This document shows positions 46,190-59,300 of a DNA stretch of 64,000 bases, piece by piece. Within the stretch, counting starts at the first letter, position 1. Every line of letters starts with the position of its first letter. The notes under the pieces were generated by a model. The model had not been told where the DNA came from, made no database searches, and saw nothing but the letters and a program-made list of their open reading frames with translations. Origin of the DNA: Bugula neritina (taxonomy: Eukaryota > Bryozoa > Gymnolaemata > Cheilostomatida > Bugulidae). The stretch spans positions 30,928,128-30,992,127 of the forward strand of contig OZ037767.1 in NCBI GenBank assembly GCA_964035545.1. Direction: 5' to 3'. The position numbers and the translations under genes were made by a program.

Positions 46190-47357
46190 GATTCTTTGTG
46201 CAGGTATAGCTCTCTAGTTACTCTGTAGTTTGTGCAGGGATGAGTCAGTCTCATATTCCAATGAAGGGTAAACTTGCTAATCCCGATGACGGAGTGCAGG
46301 TGGTAAAACTGCTCTCATTGCAGATTCACTCTCCCCACTCATAGATCCAGCTTTCTAGTTAACTGACATAATTTTCTAAGGTATTTATATTTAGTAACAT
46401 ATGTTCATCCAATGAGAAGCTGTTTTAGTCTTGGCTATTTACGTATTGTCTTAGTGATGAATATTCAAATATTGCTGTTGCCATGACGATGCCCCAACCC
46501 AGTTTTGAATATTGCTTTAAGAATTATATACTCAATGGAAGTAGATTGGCTACAATTTTTATATATTAGTTTGTGTTACGTATTTCAGTGGTTAGTTATG
46601 TACTCAGGACGTTATTATAAGTCACTATGACATCTACAAAGTTTACTAATTGAAGTTATTTGCATAATTATTCTAATAACATGGGTTGTGCTCAATAATA
46701 CTCCATAATTAAAGAATTTCAAACAACTTCCTTTCTCTTGTAATTTTTTCTTTATATGAATTAGATAATTAGACTGTAGATAATATTTTATTTAATAACT
46801 CATACAAGGGGCCGGCACAAAAATACTTCCCAATATTTTACATATTTTATTTGAATTCCAACAATTTCCATTTTAACATTTTTTGCCTTTTTAAAACATT
46901 GTAGTTGCCCTTTCTTTATTTCAGTTGTAGACTATACAATGATAAGTATTATGATGCTACAAATTAAACAAGTTGTTGTTTCAAATAGACTGTAGCTAGA
47001 TATATACTGATTGTTACTACAATTAACAGGTGGTTTGAAGTGTTTTATAAATATATCCACTTTTTATTTTCATTGTCTATTGCGAGTTGTTATTTAGAAT
47101 AGCAGTTTTCATATATATACTATAAGTTAGTCTTGTTACTGACTATTCGTTGCTTACCTGATCTGGAGAGTATTAACACTATTGATAACTTTAGCACATT
47201 GGGGTCGGTGCAGTAATGGAGAAATTGAGAAAAGCCTGTGTTCTAGATTAGAAATGTAGCAATTTCAACCTGAGCCCCAAACCAAAATTTAATAGTAAAA
47301 TTAAAGAACTTAGGTTATCTTAATTTCTCCACTACTGCTTCTAAATGACCACATCTT
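46190..47357. other. Upstream flank of the receptor gene, no gene seen
   Basis: AT-rich. A possible minus-strand TATA-like run (taaatataaatacc, about 46,380-46,396) lies about 200 bp before the receptor start codon. Nothing else is supported. Confidence 0.35.
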
Positions 47358-48085
47358 ATAAGACCCAGTCAGTATGTTCTAGTGAGACCCAGTCAATGTA
47401 ATATCTAAGACTCAGTCAGTATAATATGTAAGACTCAGCCAATATGATATCTAAGACTCAGTTAATATAATATCTAAGACTCAGTCAATATAATATGTAA
47501 GACTTAGTTAATATAATATCTAAGACTCAGCCAATATAATATCTAAGACCCAGCCAATATAATATCTAAGACCCAGCCAATATAATATCTAAGACTCAGT
47601 CAATATAATATCTAAGACTCAGCCAATATAATATCTAAGACCCAGCCAATATAATATCTAAGACTCAGCCAATATAATCTAATAGACTCAGCCAATATAA
47701 TATCTAAGACTCAGTCAATATAATATCTAAGACTCAGCCAATATAATATCTAAGACTCAGCCAATATAATATCTAAGACTCAGCCAATATAATATCTAAG
47801 ACCCAGCCAATATAATATCTAAGACTCAGCCAATATAATCTAATAGACTCAGCCAATATAATATCTAAGACTCAGTCAATATAATATCTAAGACTCAGCC
47901 AATATAGTATCTAAGACTCAGTTAATATAATATCTAAGACTCAGCCAATATAATATCTAAGACTCAGCCAATATAATCTAATAGACTAAGTAAGTTGAAT
48001 CTAGTAAGACTCAGTCAGAATGCTTTGGTGAGACTCAGTCAATATAATGTCAGAGACTCAGTAAATATTATCTAATAGACTCAGA
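47358..48085. repeat. 23-bp satellite (TAAGACTCAGCCAATATAATATC), about 30 units
   Basis: Roughly 30 head-to-tail units over 728 bp, with cc/gt variants and several 1-bp-altered units (aatataatctaatagactc). Higher-order repetition is visible: blocks at about 47,600-47,720 and 47,780-47,880 repeat the same series of variants. Each unit contains a CCAAT core. There is no open frame. Confidence 0.95.
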
Positions 48086-50102
48086 GTTAGTCTGGCATGT
48101 GTTTTTATTGTATCAGACTATATTGTAGTATATTAGTCAACTTGGTCTATGAAAAAAGTGCTCTAATTTTTTTTTCCACTCCTTTACAAAAATCATATTT
48201 CCTTTTTAAAGTGTTTTATTAACTTTTTGAAAATTATTATATGCATTTCCATATTTATATAATTTATATATTCCATAATAAAGAGTTACATGCCTTTGAA
48301 ATACTCCATGCAATGATCGAGTCAATGACTAAATTTACTATCTTATAGTAGTCGGTATTTTACTAATTTAGGGAATTATCCAATCATGCAAATAAAATAT
48401 CTGGAGGTTTCAACAAATATGGCCTTACATGAAAGGTCACAGGTTAAAGTTAAGGTTCAGAATAGCCTATCTAGAGTAGTGGTTTTATAGATGAGCTAGT
48501 CAACTTACTGTAATAAATAAAATATGTGGGTTACAAGTACAAATATAAAACAGTTTATTAATATCATCTACCTGCTATTTAAAAGCCAAAACATGATGAA
48601 TTGTGGGCATGTAAAGACAACTTCACAAATGGCTTCAAACTTCCAGTTATTGACTAAATAAACGATTGCATAGAATTGATGTCATATCTCATAAAAAAAG
48701 TGTGGGGGGAAAATAAAACAAAAACTGTATTATTATAGATTATAAAGCCCAAAATTCTTTCATTCATCAGCCTAAGAATATAGTTATTTTTCTTTCCATT
48801 GAGTTGATCCCTGCCATTCCATTTTATTCCTGTTAGACTATTTACACAAGGCTGCTTCATTATTTAAAAAATAGGTAAGACGTTAGAAGACACAAAAGGA
48901 AATAAAAAGCTTTATTATTTTGACCGATTTTTTTGACTTTAATTTACTCAAGTACATGTATATTTAGAATTTCACATTTTTATCCGTAAGCCCTATTTCT
49001 AGCTATGGGGCTTATGGTGACAGTTTTATTATATAACATCAACAGTTGATCTGGAGGCCACTTGCAGGCGTCTTGGTGCATATTCTGAAGAAGCTCAAGA
49101 ATACAATAATGAGTACTCTGTTATTACTCTCTTAAGAAATCAAAGAAGAATAGGAACTTTGCCCAAAGCCTAAAATTTCAAAATTTCTACTAAAATTTTT
49201 TGCTTTTTAAAGAAGTAACGTAATTTCACGTTTATTCCATATTGCATAAATTGTTTTGAAATTAAAGGAAGTTTTACAATGTTAACTGATGCAATAGTAT
49301 ATCATCAGTAACATGAACTCAAGTAACCATGGGCAGGCAATTACTGTAAAACTTTCCTACAAAAATATATAATGTAATATATTGTTAAATAATATAATGC
49401 AATATTATAATACATTATGAAGTTATAATATAATGTAATAGAATACGAAATAATATAAAATGATGTAATACAATGTATACATGTTATGCCATTGTAGCAT
49501 TTAGGGAAATATATTTATAACATAATGCTATAATTAGTACCACACAATTACTATATTGAGAGCGTATAGAGAGCATAGCAAAACTGCTGAAGTGACATAA
49601 CTATATAACATCTATAATTATTTTAAAAGATGGCCATCAAATAGAGCTGCCTGGTGGAAAAATGCAGAAAAGTACAACTAAATTTAAATTTTATCAAAAC
49701 TAAGAGACTTGAATGTCGGTTTACTCTGATTATACGTATTGCATAAGTTCTCCCTGCTCAGCCCATAAATGGTAGAGTTAGTTTTGTTAATCAACTGCTG
49801 CTTGAAGTACCCTGCAAGGAAAATCAGAATAAGAAATTAGTAGTTATCTTCCCACTAAGTCATGCGTAATCTTTTTTAGCTGCTATAAGAATGAACTTAT
49901 AATCTGAGTACTGTAACTTACTAGTCTACCCTCTAATGCAACTATATGGTCCCCAAATTATTATATAATAAAATTGTCTTTTACTCAAAATAGAGGTCCG
50001 CTTACTGTATATGACAAAATTTTGAGTATTGCATATAAGATTGTTGGTTTACATGCAATCATCAATAAAATAGCTTCAAACAAAACATCTTACATCTTAC
50101 AA

Positions 50103-50106
<4 letters not shown>
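48086..50106. other. Intergenic AT-rich sequence, no gene seen
   Basis: Includes short TATAATG-type runs at about 49,360-49,480. No exon-like frames with splice signals were recognised. Confidence 0.4.

Positions 50107-50108
<2 letters not shown>

Positions 50109-50158
<50 letters not shown>
50109..50158. repeat. (TA)n microsatellite
   Basis: About 25 uninterrupted TA dinucleotides. Confidence 0.95.
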
Positions 50159-50162
<4 letters not shown>

Positions 50163-52870
50163 CCTCTAAAACTTAAGTAAATCTTATATTATAAAGTAAC
50201 TATAAAACTTATGAATTAAAAGTATAAAGCAGCGCAAAAATAACTGCAATTTTATCCATTAATTGAAATTTCTCTTCCTTATTATTTTAATTGCGATTAG
50301 AACTGGTAAAACACACTTCTATATAACCCACCTTTACAGTTGATAAATACCATATACTAATCATTAATTATATTGTCTTATTCATTGTTTATCATGAATT
50401 GTTCTAATTAAAACGTCTCAGATAGTTAATGATATGGTCTGATATTAGTCTATCAGTTATAGATTAAATAGAAAAGTTAAACTGGTTATATCTAGTTATG
50501 AGTGTATGGAAAGCAGAAGAAGTTTAATTCAGTAAAGAATGCAGACAAAGCTGAATTAGGTTAATATCTCATTATATTTGAGGTTAAAAGTTCATTACAA
50601 TAACTTACTAGCCTTACAGCGTCTTTCATCTGGTAATTCTCTGTAGTCAGAGAACTTCCAGCTTTTCAATGTTCATCATTATGCATGCTTTTAACTAGCA
50701 ACTTTATCATACAACAGGCAACTTTATCATACAACCAGCAACTTAAACATACAACAAGAAAATTTACCTTACAACTAGCAATTTTATCATCCAACTAGCA
50801 ATTTCATGGTAAAGCTAGAAATTTTAGTTTACTATAGTTGACAAACTGAATAGAAAACATTGCACAAATTGAGATAGAAATACATCTGAAGAAATCATGC
50901 ACCTGGTGTTGGTACATGTTTCAGCTCACCTCAGGAGAGTGTGTTGAATCAGTGTTATTGTGAATACTAGCACTAAACATTAGCATAAACATAATTCTGT
51001 ACAATTCTATGCAACAAAGAGACTGACTTGACTAAAACCTTTTTATAATCTAAGCTGAAAATTTATTTTTCTAAACTGGTGCAAGTTCTATAATTATCAT
51101 GATGGTAAAAGATCAAAATGATGTTATTAGTTTTAAATTAGGGCATTACTTTATTAATGATACAAAGACTTAACTATTCAGCTTTTAGCAAAGGGAAAAG
51201 ATGTTCTTTGAGGAAAAGCAATTATTTTTGTTTTCTATTATGCTAAGTTCTGTGACACAGCAAATTTATAATCACTTCAACAACTTGTGGTTTAATTTGC
51301 ACTTTCGTATCTCATTCAAAACAGAAGAATTTCTAGATCATAACACAAATGAAAAATCCCCAACACATAAATTATAACAAGGTGTTCCACCTAATGACCC
51401 CAACAACCAAGACCATTCAACTGGAAAGATATTATTTTGAGCTCAAGACTCAGACTATATGTAAAGTCTGGCTTCTTGCCAGAATAGCATATGCCGTACA
51501 CCAGTACATCTGGGTTTCCAGACTGCAGTGGAAATTGTCACATCCTGAACCTGTTTGCAAGATGCTCATATTTGATTTGTCGCCAACTTTTAGAGACACT
51601 GACTTTGGAAGATTGCCAGTTCCTATTGTAGTTAGAGGGTAAAAATGCTGGCTTTTTCTTGATTACATGACAATGCACCAGGATAACCTTTTGCAAAAGA
51701 GGCACTGCGTTACAAGCATATTTAAAATATGCATTTCATTAAACTAAAAGTTTTGTCCGAGTTTATTTCACTTCAAGATCTTATTAATAAGATGACAAAA
51801 CATATCATATAAGATATATCAATAGGAACCCATTTACTCTAATATAGATGTATTCACTCTTTATCTAAAACAATTTTTGTACTAAAATCAATCTGTGAAA
51901 TTGTTGCACTAACTACAAAATACATTCAGTAGCCTACTAAGAATGATAGCTATTAGGTCCACTTCATTGCTATTCTAAAAACTTCCATTCGGCTGTTGGC
52001 CAATTTAAGAAAATACAGCCAAATAGTCTTTCAGCTGACTGACACCCCTGCAGTTATTGCTTACCCATAATACATTCTGTCTGTTCGTCTGCTTATTGAA
52101 ATGGTTACTCCTTCGGCAATCCAGCAATCTGCATACTGCGCACAATATACCATCTAATTCATAATACTAAGACATAGATGTCCAATGTTGCCTTTAGAGG
52201 GATGGGACAAAATAGTTGACATATATGCAAATATTTAATATCTAAGCACCATTAAAGTAGAGGTGATTCATAACTTTCAAGGCTGTAGAAATAGTAAGTA
52301 GAAAATTGGAAATGAAAACATTTATGTTACACTAATAGCTGATATTTGTTTTAGCCCGAGCCTGTTTTATTTCAAGTTTTTAGTCTTTAGTGAAATAACT
52401 TGTGTATGGGTAACTTTTTTATATTTCAAGAATTTTGAACGAGCAAATGACATGTTTTGGACAGACCAAACTCTTACTTCTGCTCGTTAGTTTGAAAATT
52501 GTAAAACTTGCATTATACATAAACTGTGTAAAAATAGTTTCACAAAGTTGGTTTTGGTTGAGATGTGAAACTAATACTTTTACGACCAGAAACCTACTTT
52601 AGCCAAAGCTTGTGTAAAGCCACCAGGGCAAGCAACTGTGTATACCTCATGGTTTAAATCATTCATTGCACAAGCTATTAAACTTAAAGATGTAAAGCTC
52701 TTTTTTCAAATTGTAAATACTTTTCAGTTCCCCTGTTTAGCATTCGAACAATATATTCTTATTAACTATTGAAACATTTCATCACAAAAACAATTGCAAT
52801 TGTTGGGCTATATATGCTTTACTACACTCTAGTTATAATGTATAGGGTTTAGTGCGTACAAGGAGCTCCC
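50159..52870. other. Intergenic region upstream of serine racemase
   Basis: A 24-bp imperfect repeat (caactagcaactttatcatacaa) occurs about five times at 50,695-50,815. A 97-codon ATG frame at 51,349-51,642 has no recognisable domain or splice partner and is not called as a gene. The rest is AT-rich and featureless. Confidence 0.4.
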
Positions 52871-52871
52871 T

Positions 52872-52898
52872 CATTGGCTGTAAACACGCAATATATAA
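52872..52898 (+). promoter_or_regulatory. Serine racemase promoter (CCAAT and TATA)
   Basis: An inverted CCAAT (attgg, 52872-52876) is followed by atatataaag at 52891-52900. A start site about 30 bp downstream would give a short non-coding exon ending at a donor (ttga/gtaagtg) near 52,976; the next acceptor is ttttcag at 53,245. Confidence 0.5.
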
Positions 52899-53335
52899 AG
52901 GTTATCTCGGTGCACTGTAGCCTGCATTTGGTGTTAGTTGTTGCCTGAGTTGGTTAACTTCTGCAGTACTCTTTGAGTAAGTGTATCTTCTTCTACTAAA
53001 TCCTCATCTAGTATGTAAAATAGTTTTAGTTAAATGATCAAAATCACTAGATTTAATTGTGCTGGTATCGCTTAATATTCATATTGCCAGTTTACATATA
53101 GTTATACAGTATAGGTACTAGTTGGTTATGCACAGGCTTGTCTTAGAATAGTTGTCATTAGAAGGAATAAGTAATATAATATTTAGTTCACTAGTTGTAA
53201 TATAGTATGTCTTTGTAATATATTATGTAGTTGTATAATTTTCAGACATATAAATCATTACCAAGTAAAGCTTGGCGTGCTGCCAGGTTTATTGAATCGC
53301 TGCCACTGAGAAAGCTGCCTCCAGACTACAGAAAA

Positions 53336-56300
53336 ATGAGGTAAATTGTTAATACACATTTAATTGTAATATTATAATTTAATCTATATTATTATATCAT
53401 ATTACACTATAATATAATGTTATAAAATATTATATTGTATTGTATTGGTTTGTACAATTACAACCTATTCTACTTTGTTAAACCAGAATTCTATATTACT
53501 GTCATCAAGGTTGTATAAACCTATCAACATGGCAAGTGGAGATAACTTTATTTATTCTTTATTTTCCCTCGACTTCCACAGAGAATTTAACTCATGAAAT
53601 GTAAAAGTTTTTTATTTTATGCTGCAGTTAGACTTTCCTCCAATTGAAAATATCTTGCACAGTAGTTTGAGATTAGAATAGGTTGCGGCAGCTTTTGAGT
53701 TCTTCTCTAGAAGTTGGTGCGCTATACATAGCCAAGTTTTAGCTTGAATATTTAGTCACTACTAGCCAAGGCTAAACCAGAAGTTACAAACCCAGGCTAA
53801 GCAATATTTTACCTTTCTGCCATGTTATATCATAGTGCTGTCTTAGCTAGGCTAGCAACTCTATACTAAGTCAGCAGTAAATTCTGAGAAGCTGAGGTCA
53901 ACAACAGATAATTTATTTGCATTGTGAAATTAAGCAGTGAGTTTTTATTAAACTGTTACTGAAGTGTAGTGAATGTAGATTTGGTACTGTACATTGCTAG
54001 CCATTATGCTCAATTAATTCACCTTCTAGCAGTATTATACCCATTGAATTTTATAAGAATGATATAATAATAATATATAAGAATAATATAATATAATAAT
54101 ATATAAGAATTATATAATAATATGTAGGAATCATTTGCTATTAAATCAGGAAAAATTTACAATTTTTGAATACACTTTGTACTGTGCTACTTTACAGCAA
54201 ACGAGACATAAACCACTCATTTGGTGTTTAGCCTATGAAATTGTTGTTTATATGATTTAGTACCCACAATATTATATAATAGTTGAGGAAAGTTTAGTTG
54301 ATAATACATATAACCACAGCATATTCTCTTAACAGTTCTAGTAAGTGCCTCATTACTAACTGTTTATCATTAAACCAGTTTATGCCTAGCTATAAAAAGT
54401 ATCATTGTATACTGGAATAGTCTTTTCTTTGTGTGGTACAAATTCTTAGACAATTACACTGAGGTGAAATGATTGTTTGGGCTGCACAATGCAATACTAT
54501 TGTTATTATGCTATTTGCACATTATAATTAGACTGGCCACTGCCTTAGAGTTTGTAAAGGCCATTTACACATTCTAGCAGTAGTCCAGTGTGAAATCTTA
54601 TAAAATATGTCTTTAAAGGATATCTTACTGTATTTTTGCATCACATGTTTTATTTATAGAACATTCTAGAATGTATTTGGTATACAGACTGCTTACAGCA
54701 CGTGTTATAAAGCACTAAGTGATACATTAACCCATAGTGTAGCTGAATACTAAATCCTAACACACAGGTGCTAAGTGTTAACAGCCGATAATTATTTTTC
54801 AATAATTGCTCAGTCAAATGTTACGTATAGCCTATAATACATAAACACAATAGCTTAATAATAGCATGTTTTTTCTATTACACCGCATCTGTTTTACCCA
54901 CAATGCATTGCTACATGCTATCATATTTATCTGGCAAATCTACAGGCAAATACGGTTACCTACATGTTTCAGATTAATAATCTAGTATAATATAATATAA
55001 TATAATATAATATAATAATATAATATAATGTAGTATAATATAATAATATAATATAATAGTATGATATAATATAATATAATAATATAACTTATAAAATATT
55101 ACAGCCAATGATATCTCAGCTATTTGACTATATGATTTAGTCTGCCCGATCTACTGACCCTACAAGATGTCGAGGAAGCCTATGAGCGAATCAGAGAGCA
55201 CATAGAGTTGACTCCAGTCATGAGGTGTGCCGAGGCTGATCGCATCACAGGGCGGGAAATCTACTTCAAAGCTGAGCAACTCCAACTAACAGGAGCTTTC
55301 AAGATCCGAGGGGCTTTGAGCTCGGTTAGTGGGAAATCTCTAGTCTACAGTCTATTGGAGTTGTCATCCTAAATACTCAGAACTTCAAGGCACTGTAACC
55401 TCCCTATGGATTTGGCAAAACAATACATGTGGGAATTTACAAACAAAAAATACAAAAATGTTTGCCTGTTATGTTAATTCAACTATGACTGTCAAATATT
55501 TGATTTAATTACTACAAAAAAACAACAAAGCCACTCCCTGCATGTTCACATCCTTTATTCTAATCACTTCAACAGATTCGGAATAAAAAACAGTTTGCTG
55601 GGTGCATAGTGGCAACCTTAGCTAGTAGTTTATCAGCAGGAAATCTCATTTTGACTCAATTCACTAATGACTCTAAATCCTAAACATGAATGAAACCCAG
55701 ACAATCATTTATGGCCTTGTGGTGGGCTTTGACGTAGTAACTCTGTCTGCTGTACTTGTCATTAGATTACGCAATAACCTGCAATGGTGAGTCTTCAGGT
55801 GGTACAGCATTCTAAGCCCCAACATCCAGTTTGATATATGACCTTCAACCCTTTGCCAATACCACTCTCAGCTTCCACTTAGTTATATTAAATTATCCAT
55901 TACCTGCAGTTTGCAGCTATTAGTAATGGGGTATATACTTGCAGAGCTGTGATAGCTATTTATATCTTTAATACACACAGCTGATAAACATAGTTCAACC
56001 CAGGGTGATCTATTACTTCAACTGTTTGGTTCAACTCGTTGAATAGTATAAATGTACAGAAAGTTTAAGCTGAATAGTATTATTACTAGCTTTAGTATTT
56101 TATTATATTAACAAAATTATATTAGCTGCTGATATAACATTTCAAAGTATTTTAATTTTTTTCAGGCAAAATTGTTGAAAAGTAAACAAGAAGCCGAGGG
56201 TGTCACAGACCCTCCTGGAGTGGTGGGTGAAGTTATATCTACTTTATAATAGAGTTTAGTTATTGGTTAGTGAATGGCAACAGCAGCGATCTAGTGGCCA

Positions 56301-59300
56301 GAGTACTGACTTAGATGTTAGTGATTGCAGATAGTAAAATATTTAGTGGAACTGTGCCTATTTACCAGGTGACTCACAGCAGTGGTAATCATGGACTAGC
56401 TCTTGCGTGGGCTTCTAAAATTATCGGTTTCCCATGCACAGTGATTGTCCCGAAGGGCACCCCACCTTGCAAGATTGAGGCTGTTAAGAACCTGGGAGCT
56501 GAGCTTATTGAGTCGTATCCCAGCGTCACTGGCAGGTGAGTTAATTATACCCTCCCTACCCTCCTCCCCCCTATACCCTCCCTACCCTCCTCCCCCCTAT
56601 ACCCTCCCTACCCTCCTCCCCCCTATACCCTCTATACCGTAGGACTATACCCTCTATACTATAGGACTATACCTCTCCCCCCCCCCCCGTACCGTAGCAC
56701 TATACCCTCCCCCCCGTACTGTAACACTATACCCTCCCCCCCCCCGTACTGTAACACTATACCCTCCCCAACCCCCCCCCCCCGTACTGTAACACTATAC
56801 CCTCTGTACTGTAGCACTATACCTCTCCCCCCCCCTACTGTAGCACTATACCCCCCCCCCCCCCCCGTACTGTAACACTATACCCTCCGTACTGTAGTGT
56901 TATGTTCTGCGGTAGAATAACATGGTGTAAAAGAGTGATATGACTAAAGTATTACTTCAGAGTTCATTCACTTTCAATATTATCTATTTCAGTATTTCAT
57001 ATCATAGTTTCATATATCTCATATATACCTTAACACAACATTGTAAACTTGTGAAATGCAAAGTTTTTATTATTATAGTTTGCCTAGTCTTGTTTCCAAG
57101 CTGCAGTTTGGGTGCAAATTGTTTGGTTATATTCATTCTGTATTCTATATAATATTTTTGAAACAGAATTGAAGCCATGAAGAAAGTGTGTGCAGAAACT
57201 GGAAAAGTTTACATTAGTTCCTGTGAGAATGTCTCAGATATAGCTGGGCAGGTATGATGCTACCCCCTCCTATGCAGGGAAAAAATAGTTTAGAACTCGG
57301 GCTCATAAAGATCCAGCAACCAATTACAGTAACATACAAGTGTTTATTCTCACATCAAATGTTATATAAATACTGAAAGTTTAGTTGATTTAAAAGAAAA
57401 TTTTGTATAACAATTAAGTGCAATACAAATTGTGCAAACTGTAGTTTTTACCAAGTTTTGATCTTGCATCTTGCAAATTGAATCTAACAAACTCTCCTGG
57501 ACTATTAGTTTATTGCCCTGGACTATAGCATGGCTTAAACCGGCAGATTTAAAGTTGGTCACTGTTATAACATTGTATAAATATTATTTTATCAAAATAG
57601 CTATTGGTATGCAGTTTAAGTTATAATCATATGGTTACTGCAGATATAAATATCTGAAAATATGCAAAGATTACATTTAATGGTTCCACTTTTATACTGT
57701 GTTGCACTAAAGCTACTGTTTTAACATAAACTAGAAGCTATCCAGGGTTGATATATTTTAGGACTTTTAAACAATAAACTAGTAAAATTTATAAACATTT
57801 GAAGGCATGAGAAGTTGAAACTATAAATGTTTCATCAAAGATTTGGTATACTTAGTTAGAAAATGTCTAGTTTGATCAGCCAATAAATTTCAATTTTACA
57901 AACTTTATACTAGTAGAACTGCTTCACAATACTTAATCTTTTAAAGTTATTTCCAATGAGTTGAAATAAGCAGACTAATTATTTGATGAATTTTATAGTA
58001 TTTTTGTGTGATAATCTTTAATACTTGTACTATTGCCAGGGTACATGTGGTTTAGACTCATTGATACTTGTACTATTGCCAGGGTACATGTGTTCTAGAC
58101 TCATTGATACTTGTACTATTGCCAGGGTACATGTGGGCTAGAGTTGATTCGCCAAGTACCAGATCTTGATGCTGTTCTGGTCTCAATCAGTGGAGGGGGA
58201 CTGTCTGCCGGCATCGCTGTCGCCGTGAAGGCTATCAAACCTGACTGTAAAATATATCTAGTCACCCCACGTGGTAGGTTTATATGTCTAGTCACTCCAC
58301 GTGGTAGGTTTTAGTATAATATATCTAGTCACTCCACGTGGTAGGTTTATATGTCTAGTCACTCCACGTGGTAGGTTTATATGTCTAGTCACTCCACGTG
58401 GTAGGTTTTAGTATAATATATCTACTAGCCACAACTCATAGTAACTAAGATTACAGGATGCACATTTAATGGCATGCAATAATATGTTGCAGTAGTAAAA
58501 AGCAATTGCATTGCACTTGTTTTACTGCACGACTGAGTGTAGAAACATTATCCTGGTACTGGTAATAACTTACATGTAAACAAGGAAATATATGGCAGTA
58601 AATTATAATATTGTTTGGTTGTGACAGAACTAGAGAACTGTGCTCTAAACTGTGGTTCATGTAGCTCTATATTGACAGGGAAAATGATGGAACAATGCTT
58701 GCGCTCTGGAGAAAGGGAGTGGCCCAACCCGCCCCGATTTCTGGACACAATTGCAGAGGGAATCCGGCTACAGCAGACAGGGCAAAGGGCATTCAAAATC
58801 CTGAGAGAGTTGGCCGAGAAAGAAGTCATCGAAGTTGTGAGTTTAGATTAAGGATGTCACAATATGGTGATGACTTACAGACATGGGGCAATAACTCTTG
58901 GAATTTAAGTTTTATTGCCAGAAAATATTAAACAAGACTGTTTGAAGTTGTCTTCCTTATGCTAGTAAATCTTATTTTAGCTGCTGGTGTTTATTGTGTA
59001 CTCAATATTTTAGAGCGATGAGGAAATCATAGCTGGAATGAAGTTTACTTTTAACCATATGAAGGTGGGGATAACTAACTAGACTTTAATATTTTGCTAA
59101 CTAGACTTTATAAAATAATTTATACTATCAATTAAAACCTAATACTGCTGTTTAATTTGTAAAATAACAGGTTATCTTTGCTGATTGCTATAGAATATAC
59201 ATACTTATTGTATTATCGTATGAATAACATGTTATTACCATAACAATAACACATTGAATAATATAATAATGATATAGATTCCAATCATATCATATTATAT

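Noticed and set aside
47358-48085. Regular array resembling CRISPR spacing
   Set aside because: The units are contiguous with no unique spacers, and the genome is eukaryotic; this is a satellite.
51349-51642. 97-codon ATG frame in the intergenic region
   Set aside because: No recognisable motif, splice context or promoter; length is within chance for this window, though it could be checked with RNA-seq.
56270-56330. tRNA-like stretch (tagtggccagagtactgactta)
   Set aside because: An A-box-like match is present, but no matching arms or B box could be folded by eye; at most a SINE trace.
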